A stretch of 64,000 bases of DNA from Sediminibacterium ginsengisoli (GCA_945901845.1 CAMDLR010000003.1:81555-145554); one strand, 5' to 3'. Numbered from the stretch's first letter, positions 37,012 through 47,500 are shown. Notes: a model not told the origin generated them from the letters alone. Program-made: numbers and translations.

Positions 37012-38391
37012 ATGAAAAAGCCAATCATCTTTTTATTCGTTGTTATTCTTTTAGTAAAAACTACAAGCGCTCATGAGGGCGGACATTACCATAGTGGTGA
37101 TGGTACTATTTTCAATAGTTGGACATTGAAAAATGGTCAGCAAATACTTGGCAATTTCATGTATAGTAAAGGCAATCAAATGTTTGTTGAAGCAAATGAA
37201 GGCAAAATGATTGCTATAAAAATGAATGATCTCATGCCAGCCGACAAAAAATTAGCTGCATTTAAAGTGGCACAACTTGAAAAAATGAATCAGCAATATG
37301 AGCCCTCTGCCTCTTCCAGCTTTTTTAATTTTGAAAAATTTATCAGTTTGGTTATTTGGTTTACAATTGCTCTAGCACTATTATCTTCAGTAGTAAAGTA
37401 TCTTAATATTGAATTAGTAAAACGAAATAAGTTTCAATTTTTGATTGGATATGCTTCTGTTATATTGATTGTAGCATGTAGCAAATCTGGAACTTCTGCT
37501 GGAACAGTTACGCAACCTACTATTGTATCGATTCCTAAAACTACCACTACATTTTTCGACTCGGCTTTTGCTTCATTTAAGCCTGCCATATCCACAAGGT
37601 ATGATGCAACCTACTTTTATATCGCGTCTACAGGCATTCCAAATCACAATATGATGATTGGTATTACCAATTGGCAGCAGCAAGTGCCTATTTCACAACC
37701 TTATGCAGATGCCAACAGTTGGTCTATCCCATTGCAACCAGTATATGCTACAACACCTTTAAGTACTAAAACAAATTTGATGAAAGGCGCTATTGCCGTT
37801 GCAGTGAATGGTATTCCTATTTTTAACGCATTAAACAATCGTGGAGAAGATTCTTATTTAATTGGCGAATTAGATAACTGGGGTGGGCATTGCGGTAAGG
37901 GAGATGATTATCATTACCATGCTGCACCTATGCATTTGTCTACAATAAATGGATTAAAGCCCATTGCATTTGCATTAGATGGGTTTGCTGTATATGGAGC
38001 TAAAGAGCCTGATGGAACAAATATGGCATCATTAGATACTTGTCATGGACATGTCGGCACTAGTGGTGTTTATCATTATCATGGGACAAAGGATTATCCA
38101 TATGTTGTGGGTGCTATGAAAGGAAAAGTTACTTTAGATCCTAGTATGCCGGCGCCTGAAAACCAAATTTTACCACAAGCTTTTACAAAACCTGCTAGAC
38201 CCTCTACCAATCCTCTTAAGGGAGCCTATATTACAGATTTTGCTGCTGTAGGATCTAATGGGTATTTATTAACCTATAAAATTGGAACTAAAACAGCTTA
38301 TGTAAAATATAGTTGGGATGCAAGTAATAAGTATACTTATATATTAACAGATACTTTAGGGAATGCAGTATCTACAACCTATCAACGGTAA
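37012..38391 (+). CDS. YHYH-domain protein with SHD1-like N-terminus and internal lipobox
   Basis: Protein of 459 residues in three parts. Residues 1-20 are a signal peptide followed by the His-rich HEGGHYHSGDG. Residues 34-90 (WTLKNGQQILGNF to MNDLMPADKK) resemble an SHD1 domain. A membrane segment (about 110-130) is followed by a second hydrophobic stretch ending in a lipobox IVAC at Cys156. From about 170 the YHYH domain follows, with DDYHYHAAPMH and GVYHYHGTKDYPY. The lipobox would normally be near an N-terminus, so this looks like a fusion of a membrane protein with a lipoprotein. YHYH proteins have no settled function; the histidine motifs suggest metal binding. Confidence 0.85.
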   Translation: MKKPIIFLFVVILLVKTTSAHEGGHYHSGDGTIFNSWTLKNGQQILGNFMYSKGNQMFVEANEGKMIAIKMNDLMPADKKLAAFKVAQLEKMNQQYEPSASSSFFNFEKFISLVIWFTIALALLSSVVKYLNIELVKRNKFQFLIGYASVILIVACSKSGTSAGTVTQPTIVSIPKTTTTFFDSAFASFKPAISTRYDATYFYIASTGIPNHNMMIGITNWQQQVPISQPYADANSWSIPLQPVYATTPLSTKTNLMKGAIAVAVNGIPIFNALNNRGEDSYLIGELDNWGGHCGKGDDYHYHAAPMHLSTINGLKPIAFALDGFAVYGAKEPDGTNMASLDTCHGHVGTSGVYHYHGTKDYPYVVGAMKGKVTLDPSMPAPENQILPQAFTKPARPSTNPLKGAYITDFAAVGSNGYLLTYKIGTKTAYVKYSWDASNKYTYILTDTLGNAVSTTYQR

Positions 38392-38392
38392 T

Positions 38393-38423
38393 AAAAAAAG
38401 CCCTGCAATGCGGGGCTTTTTTT
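38393..38423 (+). terminator. Bidirectional terminator between YHYH gene and mdh
   Basis: An 8 bp stem (AGCCCTGC / GCGGGGCT, one G-T pair) with loop AAT, preceded by seven A and followed by seven T, lies between two convergent genes and can end transcription on both strands. Confidence 0.9.
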
Positions 38424-38441
38424 ATTAGAATAAACTTTTAT

Positions 38442-39371
38442 TTATAAAGTTTTTAGAACGTCGTTCATGCTTCTAACAGCATCTGCGCTTTTGTTAAACG
38501 CAGCTTGTTCGTCTGCAGATAATTCCATGTCAACAATTTTTTCCCAACCGTTCTTGCCAATTACAACAGGAACACCAAGGCAAATGTCTGATTGACCATA
38601 TTCGCCATTAAGGCTTACGCAACAAGTAAATAATTTTTTCTCATCACGAACAATGCTTTCAACAAGTGCAGCACCTGCAGCACCTGGTGCATACCATGCC
38701 GATGTGCCTAATAGTTTAGTTAACGTAGCACCGCCCACCATGGTGTCAGCTATGATTTTTTCTTGCTGCTCGCTCGATAAAAATTGAGTTACTGGAATGC
38801 TATTCCAGGTAGCATGCTTGATTAAAGGAATCATGGTTGTATCGCCATGACCACCAACAACAAGTGCATTTAAATCGGCGGGGCTGCAATAAAGCGTAGT
38901 ACTTAATTGATATTTAAAACGCGCGCTATCAAGTGTGCCGCCCATTCCAATGATTCTGTTTTTTGGTATGCCCGTAGATTGGAGTGCCAAGTAAGTCATG
39001 GTGTCCATTGGGTTACTAATTACAATGATGATAGCATTAGGAGAATACTTTAAAATATTTTCGCAAACACCCTTTACGATACCAGCGTTGGTGCCAATTA
39101 ATTCTTCACGGGTCATGCCTGGTTTACGTGGTAAGCCAGAAGTGATAACAACAACATCAGAGTTAGCTGTTTTGGTGTAGTCGTTGGTGCTACCAGAAAT
39201 TCTAGTATCAAAGCCAAGCAATGCAGCTGTTTGCATCATGTCTTGCGCTTTACCTTCAGCAAAACCTTCTTTGATGTCTAATAAAACAAGTTCGTTTGCT
39301 AATTCTTTGCGCGCAATATTGTCTGCACAGGTTGCGCCTACTGCTCCAGCGCCCACTACCGTAATTTTCAT
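38442..39371 (-). CDS. mdh: Malate dehydrogenase
   Basis: NAD-dependent malate dehydrogenase of the LDH-like type (309 residues), interconverting malate and oxaloacetate in the TCA cycle. The Rossmann motif is VVGAGAVGATCADNIA, the substrate-binding segment GLPRKPGMTREELIG near residue 80 contains the active-loop Arg residues, ISNPMDTMTYLA lies near 116 and the catalytic His is in VGGHGDTTMIPL near 174. The ATG at 39371 (MKITVVG) is preferred to one two codons upstream. Confidence 0.95.
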   Translation of the reverse strand: MKITVVGAGAVGATCADNIARKELANELVLLDIKEGFAEGKAQDMMQTAALLGFDTRISGSTNDYTKTANSDVVVITSGLPRKPGMTREELIGTNAGIVKGVCENILKYSPNAIIIVISNPMDTMTYLALQSTGIPKNRIIGMGGTLDSARFKYQLSTTLYCSPADLNALVVGGHGDTTMIPLIKHATWNSIPVTQFLSSEQQEKIIADTMVGGATLTKLLGTSAWYAPGAAGAALVESIVRDEKKLFTCCVSLNGEYGQSDICLGVPVVIGKNGWEKIVDMELSADEQAAFNKSADAVRSMNDVLKTL

Positions 39372-39439
39372 ATACAATGATTAAAATGTGAATGTTATTT
39401 TCAGGCGCAAAGGTACGCATAGAATACCATTATAACACC

Positions 39440-39958
39440 TTAATGAGTCCCAATTAATTTGAGTAATTCCGGGATTTCCACCCCCATTTCGTAAGCTTTA
39501 ACAAATTGTTTGCGGTTGTCATAAACGGCTACAAATGGGGTGTATTTTACCTGGTAATAAGAGGGTATACTGTACTGCTGATCTTGGCCGCAAACCACAT
39601 TAGGGAGGGCATTAAAACCGTATTTTTCGGAAAATTCTTTAAGTTCTGGTAAACTTCTACTACCTGCCCAAACAAAAAAAACATGTTTAAGGCTGTCTAT
39701 GTTTTTGACCATTTCTGTGGCCTCATGCTGGCAGTGCCCGCAGTCGGGACTAAAGTATATAATGAGGGTGTATTTAGAAGTTGGAATATTGTTTTGGGTA
39801 AAATTTTTCCCATCAGCGAGTAGGAGATTAAATGCGGGAATATTTTTATTGGTTAAATATGGTGCCTCTGGTCTTACGGGTGTATTGTCTTGTGCGGTTG
39901 CATTTTTAAGGGTACCCAATAATAGTACTGATAAAAAAAGAATGATAATTTTTTTCAT
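39440..39958 (-). CDS. Exported thioredoxin-like (TlpA/AhpC-type) protein
   Basis: Thioredoxin-fold protein of 172 residues with a signal peptide (cleavage near residue 22, ATAQ). The redox motif CGHC lies in FSPDCGHCQHE near residue 75; the cis-Pro is in KYTPFVAVYD near 143. It is a probable periplasmic disulfide reductase or oxidase. The ATG is preceded, on its strand, by TAAT, ten C and one T, so there is almost no normal leader between it and the mlaF-like stop codon. No partner DsbD or cytochrome maturation gene is near. Confidence 0.88.
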   Translation of the reverse strand: MKKIIILFLSVLLLGTLKNATAQDNTPVRPEAPYLTNKNIPAFNLLLADGKNFTQNNIPTSKYTLIIYFSPDCGHCQHEATEMVKNIDSLKHVFFVWAGSRSLPELKEFSEKYGFNALPNVVCGQDQQYSIPSYYQVKYTPFVAVYDNRKQFVKAYEMGVEIPELLKLIGTH

Positions 39959-39959
39959 A

Positions 39960-39969
39960 GGGGGGGGGG
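39960..39969. repeat. Ten-base G/C homopolymer between two genes
   Basis: A run of ten G on the + strand (C on the coding strand) fills nearly the whole 12-base spacer between the mlaF-like stop and the thioredoxin-like start. Confidence 0.95.
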
Positions 39970-39970
39970 A

Positions 39971-40750
39971 TTATTTTTTCGCTTGCTCATCTTCCAGCAT
40001 ACGCATCTGCTTGGCGTCTTGTAAAAATGAAGAGGCAAATATAAATTTGTTAAGAAGTTCGTCTTTAGAATAGATAATATCTTGATTGGTTCCTTCCCAC
40101 TGTTTTTTACCTTGGTGTAGGTAAATGATATGCTCACCAATTTCCATAACACTGTTCATGTCGTGGGTTACAACAATGGTCGTAATATTAAATTCGGAAG
40201 TAATTTCTTGGATGAGTTTATCAATCACCATCGAGGTTTGCGGATCGAGGCCTGAGTTAGGCTCGTCACAAAAAAGATATTTTGGATTAAGCACAATGGC
40301 GCGCGCGATACCTACTCTTTTTTTCATGCCACCACTAATTTCGGAAGGGTATCTTTTATGTGCATCAACTAAGTTAACGCGGGTCAATACTTCATCTACT
40401 CTTTTTTTCTTTTCGGCGAGGGTCCATTTGGTAAACATGTGTAGCGGGAATAAAACATTTTCTTCTACGGTCATAGAATCAAATAATGCAGTTCCCTGAA
40501 ACAACATACCAATTTGCCTCCTTAATTCTTTGCGCTCATTGTTATCCATGAGCAGCATGTCTTTGCCATCAAATAATATTTGTCCAATTTCTGGTTTAAA
40601 GAGTCCTACCATGCATTTGGTAAGCACCGTTTTGCCGCTACCACTGGTTCCAATAATCAAATTGCATTTACCAGCAATCATAGAAGCACTGATGTCTTCT
40701 ATAATGGTTCTTTCTCCAAAACTTTTGCTGATATTTTTTAATTCAATCAT
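39971..40750 (-). CDS. ABC transporter ATPase, MlaF-like
   Basis: ATP-binding subunit of 259 residues of the lipid-transport (Mla/MCE) ABC family. Walker A is GTSGSGKTVL near residue 33, signature SGGMKKRVGIARA near 140, Walker B LFCDEPNSGLD near 160 and the switch His in VVTHDMN near 196. GLFKPEIGQILFDG and the MKKRVG signature are typical of MlaF. The matching permease candidate (MlaE) is about 12 kb away on the opposite strand, and no MCE-domain (MlaD) gene is in the window. It would drive phospholipid transport between the membranes. Confidence 0.88.
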   Translation of the reverse strand: MIELKNISKSFGERTIIEDISASMIAGKCNLIIGTSGSGKTVLTKCMVGLFKPEIGQILFDGKDMLLMDNNERKELRRQIGMLFQGTALFDSMTVEENVLFPLHMFTKWTLAEKKKRVDEVLTRVNLVDAHKRYPSEISGGMKKRVGIARAIVLNPKYLFCDEPNSGLDPQTSMVIDKLIQEITSEFNITTIVVTHDMNSVMEIGEHIIYLHQGKKQWEGTNQDIIYSKDELLNKFIFASSFLQDAKQMRMLEDEQAKK

Positions 40751-40768
40751 GGTTGAGTGGGGTTGCGC

Positions 40769-41983
40769 TTACAAAACTTCAATTTGATTTCTTGTAAGGT
40801 CTTCAAAGGTATCTCTTTGTCTGATCAGTTTGGCTTCGTTATTTATAATCAGTACTTCGGCAGGCTTATAACGTGCGTTAAAATTACTAGCCATTTCAAA
40901 ACCATAGGCGCCCGCATTTTCAAAAACCAATAAATCACCTTCGCTTATTGTTTCAATTTGTCTGTCAGAAGCAAATGTGTCTGTTTCACAAATATTACCT
41001 ACTATATCATAGGTTACTAGCGGCCCATCTGGGTTTGATACATTTTTAATTTCGTGGTAGGCCTCGTATAACATAGGTCTAATGAGGTGGTTAAAGCCAC
41101 TATTAACGCCAGCAAAAGTGATGCTCGGTGTTTGCTTGATTACATTAACTTCTGTAATAAAATAACCAGCCTTGCTCACCATATATTTACCCGGCTCAAA
41201 CCAGAGTTCAAAACTGCGTGCATAGGTGCTTTGTAGTTTTTCTTGAAACTTTTGAATTTCATGGGCAAGCTCATTAATATTGGTAGAAGGGTCACCTGCT
41301 TTGTAAGGCACTTTAAATCCACCGCCTAAATCTAAAAATTGTAAATGTGGAAATTTAGGAACCAAATCAAAAAACACATCAGTTACTTTCATAAAAACAG
41401 ACACGTCTTTAATTTCGCTTCCGGTATGAATATGTAATCCTGCAATATTAATTTGATAGGTATCAATAATAGCAAGTAGTTCATCCAATTGTTCTAATGG
41501 CACACCAAACTTGCTTTTGTCATGACCTGTAGAAATTTTTAAATTGCCACCCGCCATAATATTTGGACGCAGTCTAATACCAACAGGGTAGCCACTACCA
41601 TATTTTTTTCCAAACTTTTCTAAATTGGATAAGCTATCAATGTTTACATGAATACCCAATAAAACAGCAGTTTCAATTTCACTAAAATGAATACCGTTGC
41701 TCGTGTATAAAATATTTTTAGGTGCGTGCCCTGCTTTAATGGCAAGGTGCGCTTCATTAATAGAACTGCAATCAACGGCGCAGCCCATATTAAGCATCAG
41801 CTTTAAAATATTGATATTGGTGAGTGCTTTACTCGCATAAAAAAACTTGACCTGTTGCCCTGCAAATGCAGTGGTTAAAGCACTGTATTGCGCCTCAATA
41901 TTGGCAGCATCGTACACATAAAGTGGCGTACCAAAAGTATTGGCTGCTGTAATGAGTTGTTCGTTGGAAAGTGAATGTGACAT
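40769..41983 (-). CDS. lysA: Diaminopimelate decarboxylase
   Basis: PLP enzyme of 404 residues making L-lysine from meso-diaminopimelate, the last step of lysine synthesis. The PLP Lys is in KFFYASKALTN near residue 51, the glycine-rich phosphate site in LDLGGGFKVPY near 225, and CETDTFASDR near 335 contains the active Cys. It lies 18 bases upstream of the mlaF-like gene and 32 bases after scpB on the same strand. Other lysine genes are not nearby. Confidence 0.94.
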   Translation of the reverse strand: MSHSLSNEQLITAANTFGTPLYVYDAANIEAQYSALTTAFAGQQVKFFYASKALTNINILKLMLNMGCAVDCSSINEAHLAIKAGHAPKNILYTSNGIHFSEIETAVLLGIHVNIDSLSNLEKFGKKYGSGYPVGIRLRPNIMAGGNLKISTGHDKSKFGVPLEQLDELLAIIDTYQINIAGLHIHTGSEIKDVSVFMKVTDVFFDLVPKFPHLQFLDLGGGFKVPYKAGDPSTNINELAHEIQKFQEKLQSTYARSFELWFEPGKYMVSKAGYFITEVNVIKQTPSITFAGVNSGFNHLIRPMLYEAYHEIKNVSNPDGPLVTYDIVGNICETDTFASDRQIETISEGDLLVFENAGAYGFEMASNFNARYKPAEVLIINNEAKLIRQRDTFEDLTRNQIEVL

Positions 41984-42015
41984 AGGTCCACGAAGATAAG
42001 ACTTCGAGGCATTTA

Positions 42016-42771
42016 TTAGGCAGGATCCTTATCTGAATTCTCGTCGTCTTCTTCAAAATTATCAGACTCGCTAAAATTGCCATCATCTTCTGTATCAAAA
42101 GCCTCATTTTCTAGCGCAGCCAAATCATCAATTTGATCTTCGTTAGAAGGGGTTTCAGTGGCAATAGCCACGTTTTGATCTGTAAAGTCGTCCAGATTTA
42201 TAATTGTACCCTCAATTAACTGTTCGGATAGTACTTCTCTAATTTTAGGAAGATCTTCTGGGCTATTGATGCCAAAATAGTCCATGAAAGTTTTGGAAGT
42301 CACGTATAGAAGTGGTTTGCCTGGCATGTTTTCACTGCGGCCACTTATTAAAATGAGTTCTTTTTCTAATAACTTTTGAATGCTATAATCCGTGTTAACA
42401 CCTCTAATAGATTCTATCTCACCTTTTGTGATTGGTTGCTTGTAAGCAATGATCGCAAGGGTTTCTAATGCTGCGTTAGACAAGCGCTTTAAAAATTTAT
42501 CACCGTTAAGTTGTGAAATAGTTTGGTGAAAATCTTTTTTAGTCAAAAACTGCCAGCCACCGCCGCTCTCTTTTACTTCAAATGGATAAAATTCTGAATC
42601 ATACTTTTCTTTAATTCCATTTACAGCAGCATCAACTTGATCGATACTAATGCGCTCCTCTAAAAAGCCAAAAGTGTTGTTGATTAACTCAACAATATCA
42701 GGTGATGTAAGTGGTTTTTCACTTGCAAAGATGAGCACTTCTATATGTGGTATGATTTCACTAATCTCCAT
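42016..42771 (-). CDS. scpB: Segregation and condensation protein ScpB
   Basis: ScpB of 251 residues, the winged-helix partner of ScpA in the SMC complex for chromosome compaction. Typical features are IPHIEVLIFASEKPLT at the start, ALETLAIIAYKQPITKGEIESIRGV near residue 97 and LLYVTSKTFMDYFGI near 150. The last about 60 residues are a long acidic tail (many Asp and Glu), as in other Bacteroidota. scpA is not adjacent. Confidence 0.94.
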   Translation of the reverse strand: MEISEIIPHIEVLIFASEKPLTSPDIVELINNTFGFLEERISIDQVDAAVNGIKEKYDSEFYPFEVKESGGGWQFLTKKDFHQTISQLNGDKFLKRLSNAALETLAIIAYKQPITKGEIESIRGVNTDYSIQKLLEKELILISGRSENMPGKPLLYVTSKTFMDYFGINSPEDLPKIREVLSEQLIEGTIINLDDFTDQNVAIATETPSNEDQIDDLAALENEAFDTEDDGNFSESDNFEEDDENSDKDPA

Positions 42772-42787
42772 AAACTAATATTAAGGA

Positions 42788-43669
42788 TTATCCTTGAAGT
42801 GCAGCTGCGCCACTTACAATTTCTGTAAGTTCTGTGGTGATGGCTGCCTGACGGGCTCTGTTGTAGCTAATTTTAAGCGACTTTAAGAGTTCGTTGGCGT
42901 TTTCGCTCGCTTTGTCCATTGCGGTCATGCGCGCGCCATGCTCACTTGCGTTACAATCAAGCACTGCTTTAAATAATTGTGTGTTTAATATTTTGGGCAT
43001 GAGCTCTGCTATCAATTCCTCTTTAGCTGGCTCAAAAATAAAGTCTGATTTTTTTGCAGCACCTGTGGTTTTTACTTTTGGAATAGGTAAAAAAGCCTCT
43101 GCTTTATATTCTTGAGAAGCTGCGTTTTTAAATTCAGAATAAATAACTTCTACAGCATCAAAAGTTTTGTCTTCAAATGCTTTCATCGCAGCAGCAGCAG
43201 CAGCTTGCACGTTTTCGAAACTTAATTGTAAAAAGATATCTTTAAAAGTAGCATCGGTGGTATAACCTGCTTTGGTTAAACTCTCATATCCTTTTTTGCC
43301 AATGTTCCAAATGGTAACATTGCCTTTATTAAATTGGCTACTATATTTTTCGGCGATGGTGCTTTTTGCAAGTTTAATTAAGTTGGCATTGTAACCACCG
43401 CATAAACCTCTATCAGAAGTGATAACAATTAATAAAACGTTTTCTACCGTTCTGGTTTCTGCTAGTTTGATAGACAAATCACCTTCTGTGGTGCTTACAA
43501 TATTGCTCAGCATTTCTTGTAACTTTTGCGCGTAAGGGCGCATTTGGGTAATGGCGTCTTGTGCACGGCGTAATTTAGCCGCACTCACCATTTTCATTGC
43601 CTTGGTAATTTGCTGCGTACTTTGTACACTTTTGATCCTATTTCTAACCTCTTTTAATTGACCTGCCAT
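42788..43669 (-). CDS. atpG: ATP synthase gamma subunit
   Basis: Central stalk subunit of the F1 ATPase, 293 residues. The start MAGQLKEVRNRIKSVQSTQQITKAMKMV and the end ARQAAITTELTEIVSGAAAL are diagnostic, and VITSDRGLCGGYNANL lies near residue 85. It is 16 bases upstream of scpB on the same strand. No other ATP synthase subunit gene is adjacent, although atpG usually follows atpA. Confidence 0.95.
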   Translation of the reverse strand: MAGQLKEVRNRIKSVQSTQQITKAMKMVSAAKLRRAQDAITQMRPYAQKLQEMLSNIVSTTEGDLSIKLAETRTVENVLLIVITSDRGLCGGYNANLIKLAKSTIAEKYSSQFNKGNVTIWNIGKKGYESLTKAGYTTDATFKDIFLQLSFENVQAAAAAAMKAFEDKTFDAVEVIYSEFKNAASQEYKAEAFLPIPKVKTTGAAKKSDFIFEPAKEELIAELMPKILNTQLFKAVLDCNASEHGARMTAMDKASENANELLKSLKISYNRARQAAITTELTEIVSGAAALQG

Positions 43670-43767
43670 GGTATTAAATATTACTCGTTTTCGGGGGCAA
43701 AAGTAGCAGAAAGACGCTGAAATTCCATAAAGAAGTTTTCAAGAAAGAATGAACCGCCATTTTGGGC

Positions 43768-44436
43768 CTAAAAACGGTAGGCGAGCCCCATGCCGGTTGA
43801 TGTAGGACCCAGGGTCCAAATACCAAATTTTTGGCCCAATTTTTTGCCGTTTTTGCGGTGGGCTCCAAATTGTAAAAGGTCATAAACCAACAAAAAAGCA
43901 CCTTGCAGCATAATACTTCCACCATAACCTTGAATTTTGTCGTTCTGGTTTTTGATCCCGCTATTACGCATGAGAAGTCCAATACCAAAGTATCCTAGGT
44001 CTAAAGCGCTGTTAATGAGCAGTATTTTTTGAATTTTTTGCTGTGCTTGTATTTCCGATGCTAGGGTATTGGTTTTTAAAAGCTGTTTTTTGATGCCTAA
44101 AAAGCCTACAGCTGCAATCCCCACATTAACGGCGTTAAAATACGCGCTCATTTGATGAAAATAGTGCTCTGGCCCCACGGTGTTTGTAGCTGAAATGCTA
44201 CCCTGTACCACATTTACAAGGCCCCAGGCACCCAGGGCGGTCATATAATTACGTGTTATATTGATTCGTTCCATAGCAACGGCCTCCGGCATGGGAAGTC
44301 GAATGCTGTCATTAAAAGCGGTTTGAGCCGAATCGGATGGGGTATTTTGACTAAATACGGGTCCGCTAGCACAAAAAATGGCTAAAAACACCCAAATCAC
44401 AATTACCCAATCTTTGCTACCAATAATCTTGTTCAT
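43768..44436 (-). CDS. Uncharacterised exported membrane protein (DUF6992-like)
   Basis: Protein of 222 residues with an N-terminal signal (about 1-30, PVFSQ) and about four further hydrophobic stretches (near 70-85, 105-120, 140-160 and 180-195). The segment ERINITRNYMTALGAWGLVNVVQGS and a Gly-rich end resemble a Bacteroidota family I believe is DUF6992, but I am not certain of the number. It lies about 100 bases before atpG on the same strand and is divergent from secA. Function unknown. Confidence 0.65.
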   Translation of the reverse strand: MNKIIGSKDWVIVIWVFLAIFCASGPVFSQNTPSDSAQTAFNDSIRLPMPEAVAMERINITRNYMTALGAWGLVNVVQGSISATNTVGPEHYFHQMSAYFNAVNVGIAAVGFLGIKKQLLKTNTLASEIQAQQKIQKILLINSALDLGYFGIGLLMRNSGIKNQNDKIQGYGGSIMLQGAFLLVYDLLQFGAHRKNGKKLGQKFGIWTLGPTSTGMGLAYRF

Positions 44437-44579
44437 AATCAGTTCTTTGCAACCCGTTTACAACCGCTTTAAAATCTTTACCTTTGACAGCCTTACTATA
44501 GAGTGCCAAATTGACACAAATATAATTGCCGCACTCTTTTTGTGTAAGTTATTTTTTATAAAACAGTTTATTTAACAAT

Positions 44580-47500
44580 ATGTTGAAATTTATCACCAAA
44601 TTATTTGGAAGCAGTAAGAGCGAGAAAGATGTTCAGAAGATACGTCCAATTCTAGAAAAGGCCAATTCTTTTTTTGCGTCTTATGCTAGTTTAACCAACG
44701 ATGAACTTCGCGGCAAAACGACTGAGTTTAAACAAAGAGTTCAAAATTATTTGACAGCTATTGATGCGCAAATAGCAGAGAAAAAAGAAATAGCGGATGC
44801 ATTAAGTGATACTGAGATTCATAAGCGTGACGCTATATATAAAGAGGTAGACACTTTAAATAAAGAGCGCGATCAAAAAATAGAAGAGGTACTTGCAGAA
44901 ATTCAACCAGAAGCTTTTGCAGTGGTAAAAGAAACAGCGCGTAGGTTTTCTACCAATGAAGAATTGGTATCTACCGCTACTGAATTAGATAGGTCGTTTA
45001 GTGTTAAAAAAGATTATATTTCTATTAAAGGCGAACAGAGTGTTTATAAAAACACGTGGACGGCAGCTGGCGGAAAAGTTACCTGGAATATGGTGCACTA
45101 TGACGTGCAGTTAATTGGCGGTAGCGTACTACACGAAGGTAAAATTGCAGAAATGTCTACGGGTGAAGGTAAAACACTCGTATCAACACTTCCAGCCTAT
45201 TTAAATGCATTAGCAGGCGAAGGCGTGCACATTGTAACAGTGAACGACTACTTAGCAAAACGTGATAGCGAATGGAACGGTACTTTATTTGAGTGGCTTG
45301 GACTTCGCGTAGATTGTATTGATAAGCACGATCCTAATAGTGAAGCGAGACGTAATGCTTATTTAGCGGATATCACCTACGGTACCAATAATGAATTTGG
45401 TTTTGATTACCTCCGTGACAATATGGTGCATACGCCACAGGAAATGGTGCAACGTAAACACCATTTTGCGATGGTGGATGAAGTGGATTCGGTATTAATT
45501 GATGATGCCCGTACGCCACTTATTATTTCTGGTCCAGTAGGACACAACACCAACGAGCAGCAATTTTTTGAATTAAAGCCGCGCATCGAAAAATTAGTAG
45601 ATGCACAAAAGCGTGCGACCAATCAATTTTTAATTGAAGCCAAAAAGAAATTCGCAGAAGGGAACGATGACCCTAAAGATGGTGGCCTATCATTATTTAG
45701 AGCACATAGAGGCCTTCCTAAAAACAATGCACTTATCAAATATTTAAGTGAGCCGGGTATTCGCGTAAAACTACAAAAAGCAGAAAACTATTACCTCGCA
45801 GATCAGTCTCGTGAAATGCCTATTGCCGACGAAGAACTATATTTCTACATCGATGAAAAAAGCAATTCAGTAGAACTTACCGATAAAGGAATTCAGCTCA
45901 TTACAAAAGCTGGTGAAGACCAACAGTTTTTTGTGTTACCTGATATAAGTTTGTCACTTTCTGCTATTGATAAATCAAGCGGGTTGGCTGCCGATGAAAA
46001 ACTGCAACAAAAAGAAGCGATTATTAATGATTATTCTGTCAAAGCAGATCGTATTCATACCGTTCAACAACTACTAAAAGCATACACGTTATTTGATATA
46101 GACATTGAGTATGTGGTGATGGATGGTTCTGTAAAAATTGTAGATGAGCAAACAGGTCGTATACTAGATGGTCGTAGGTATTCTGATGGGTTACACCAAG
46201 CCATTGAAGCCAAAGAAAATGTAAAAATTGAAGCGGCTACACAAACCTATGCAACCGTTACTTTACAAAACTATTTTAGAATGTACCACAAACTTTGTGG
46301 TATGACGGGTACTGCCGAAACCGAAGCAGCTGAGCTTTGGGATATTTATAAATTAGATGTTGTTTCTGTTCCAACAAATGTAACGGCTATCAGAATTGAT
46401 GAGCAGGATTTGGTATTTAAAACCAAGCGTGAAAAATTTGGTGCCGTTATTGATGAAATCGTAAAATTAAGAGAAGCAGGAAGACCCGTTCTAGTAGGTA
46501 CCACAAGTGTAGAAGTAAGTGAATTATTAGGTCGTATGCTTCGTCAAAAACAAATTCCACATAACGTATTAAACGCCAAGCAGCACGCACGTGAAGCGCA
46601 AATTATTACCGAAGCGGGTTTGGCGGGTGCTGTTACCATTGCCACTAATATGGCGGGTAGAGGTACCGATATTAAATTAGGAGAAGGCGTAAAAGAAGCT
46701 GGAGGACTTGCGATTTTAGGTACTGAGCGTCACGAATCTCGTCGTGTAGATCGTCAGTTAAGAGGTAGATCTGGACGTCAGGGAGATCCAGGATCTTCTC
46801 AGTTTTTTGTATCCTTAGAGGATGATTTAATGCGCATGTTTGGTAGTGAGCGTATTGCTAAAGTGATGGACTTTGCTGGTTACAAAGAAGGTGAAGTGAT
46901 TCAGCACAGCATGATTACAAAATCTATAGAGCGTGCACAGAAAAAAGTAGAAGAAAATAACTTTGGTATTCGTAAGCGTTTATTAGAGTACGATGATGTG
47001 ATGAACAAGCAGCGAACCGTAATTTATGCAAAACGTCATCATGCATTATTTGGTGAAAGATTAGCACTTGATTTAGACAATGCTTTTTATGGCGTTGCCG
47101 AAGGACTTGTGTATGGCTTTAGAGAGTTGGGCGATTATGAAGGCTTTAAATTAGCCGTTATTGTAAACTTTGGTTTAGATACCGCCATTACTGAAGAGCA
47201 GTTAAATAAACAAAGTGCACCTGCTGTTGCAGAATTATTATACCAAGAAGCCATTGCGCATTATAACCGCCGTCGTGCCGATATGATGGCTCAAGCCATG
47301 CCGGTGTTTAAGCGTATTCGTTTACAACAGGGCAACCATATCGAAAATGTGATTGTTCCATTTACGGATGGTAAAAAAGCGATGGAAGTATTAGGTAATA
47401 TGGATAAAACCCTTGCTACTAGTGGTGCTGCGCTTATCAATGCACTTGAAAGAACCCTTGCGCTTGCACACATTGACAATGCATGGAAAGAGCATTTGCG

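Noticed and set aside
43674..43988. Open frame of 104 residues on the - strand upstream of atpG
   Set aside because: It overlaps the end of the 43768-44436 gene in another frame and resembles no protein pattern.
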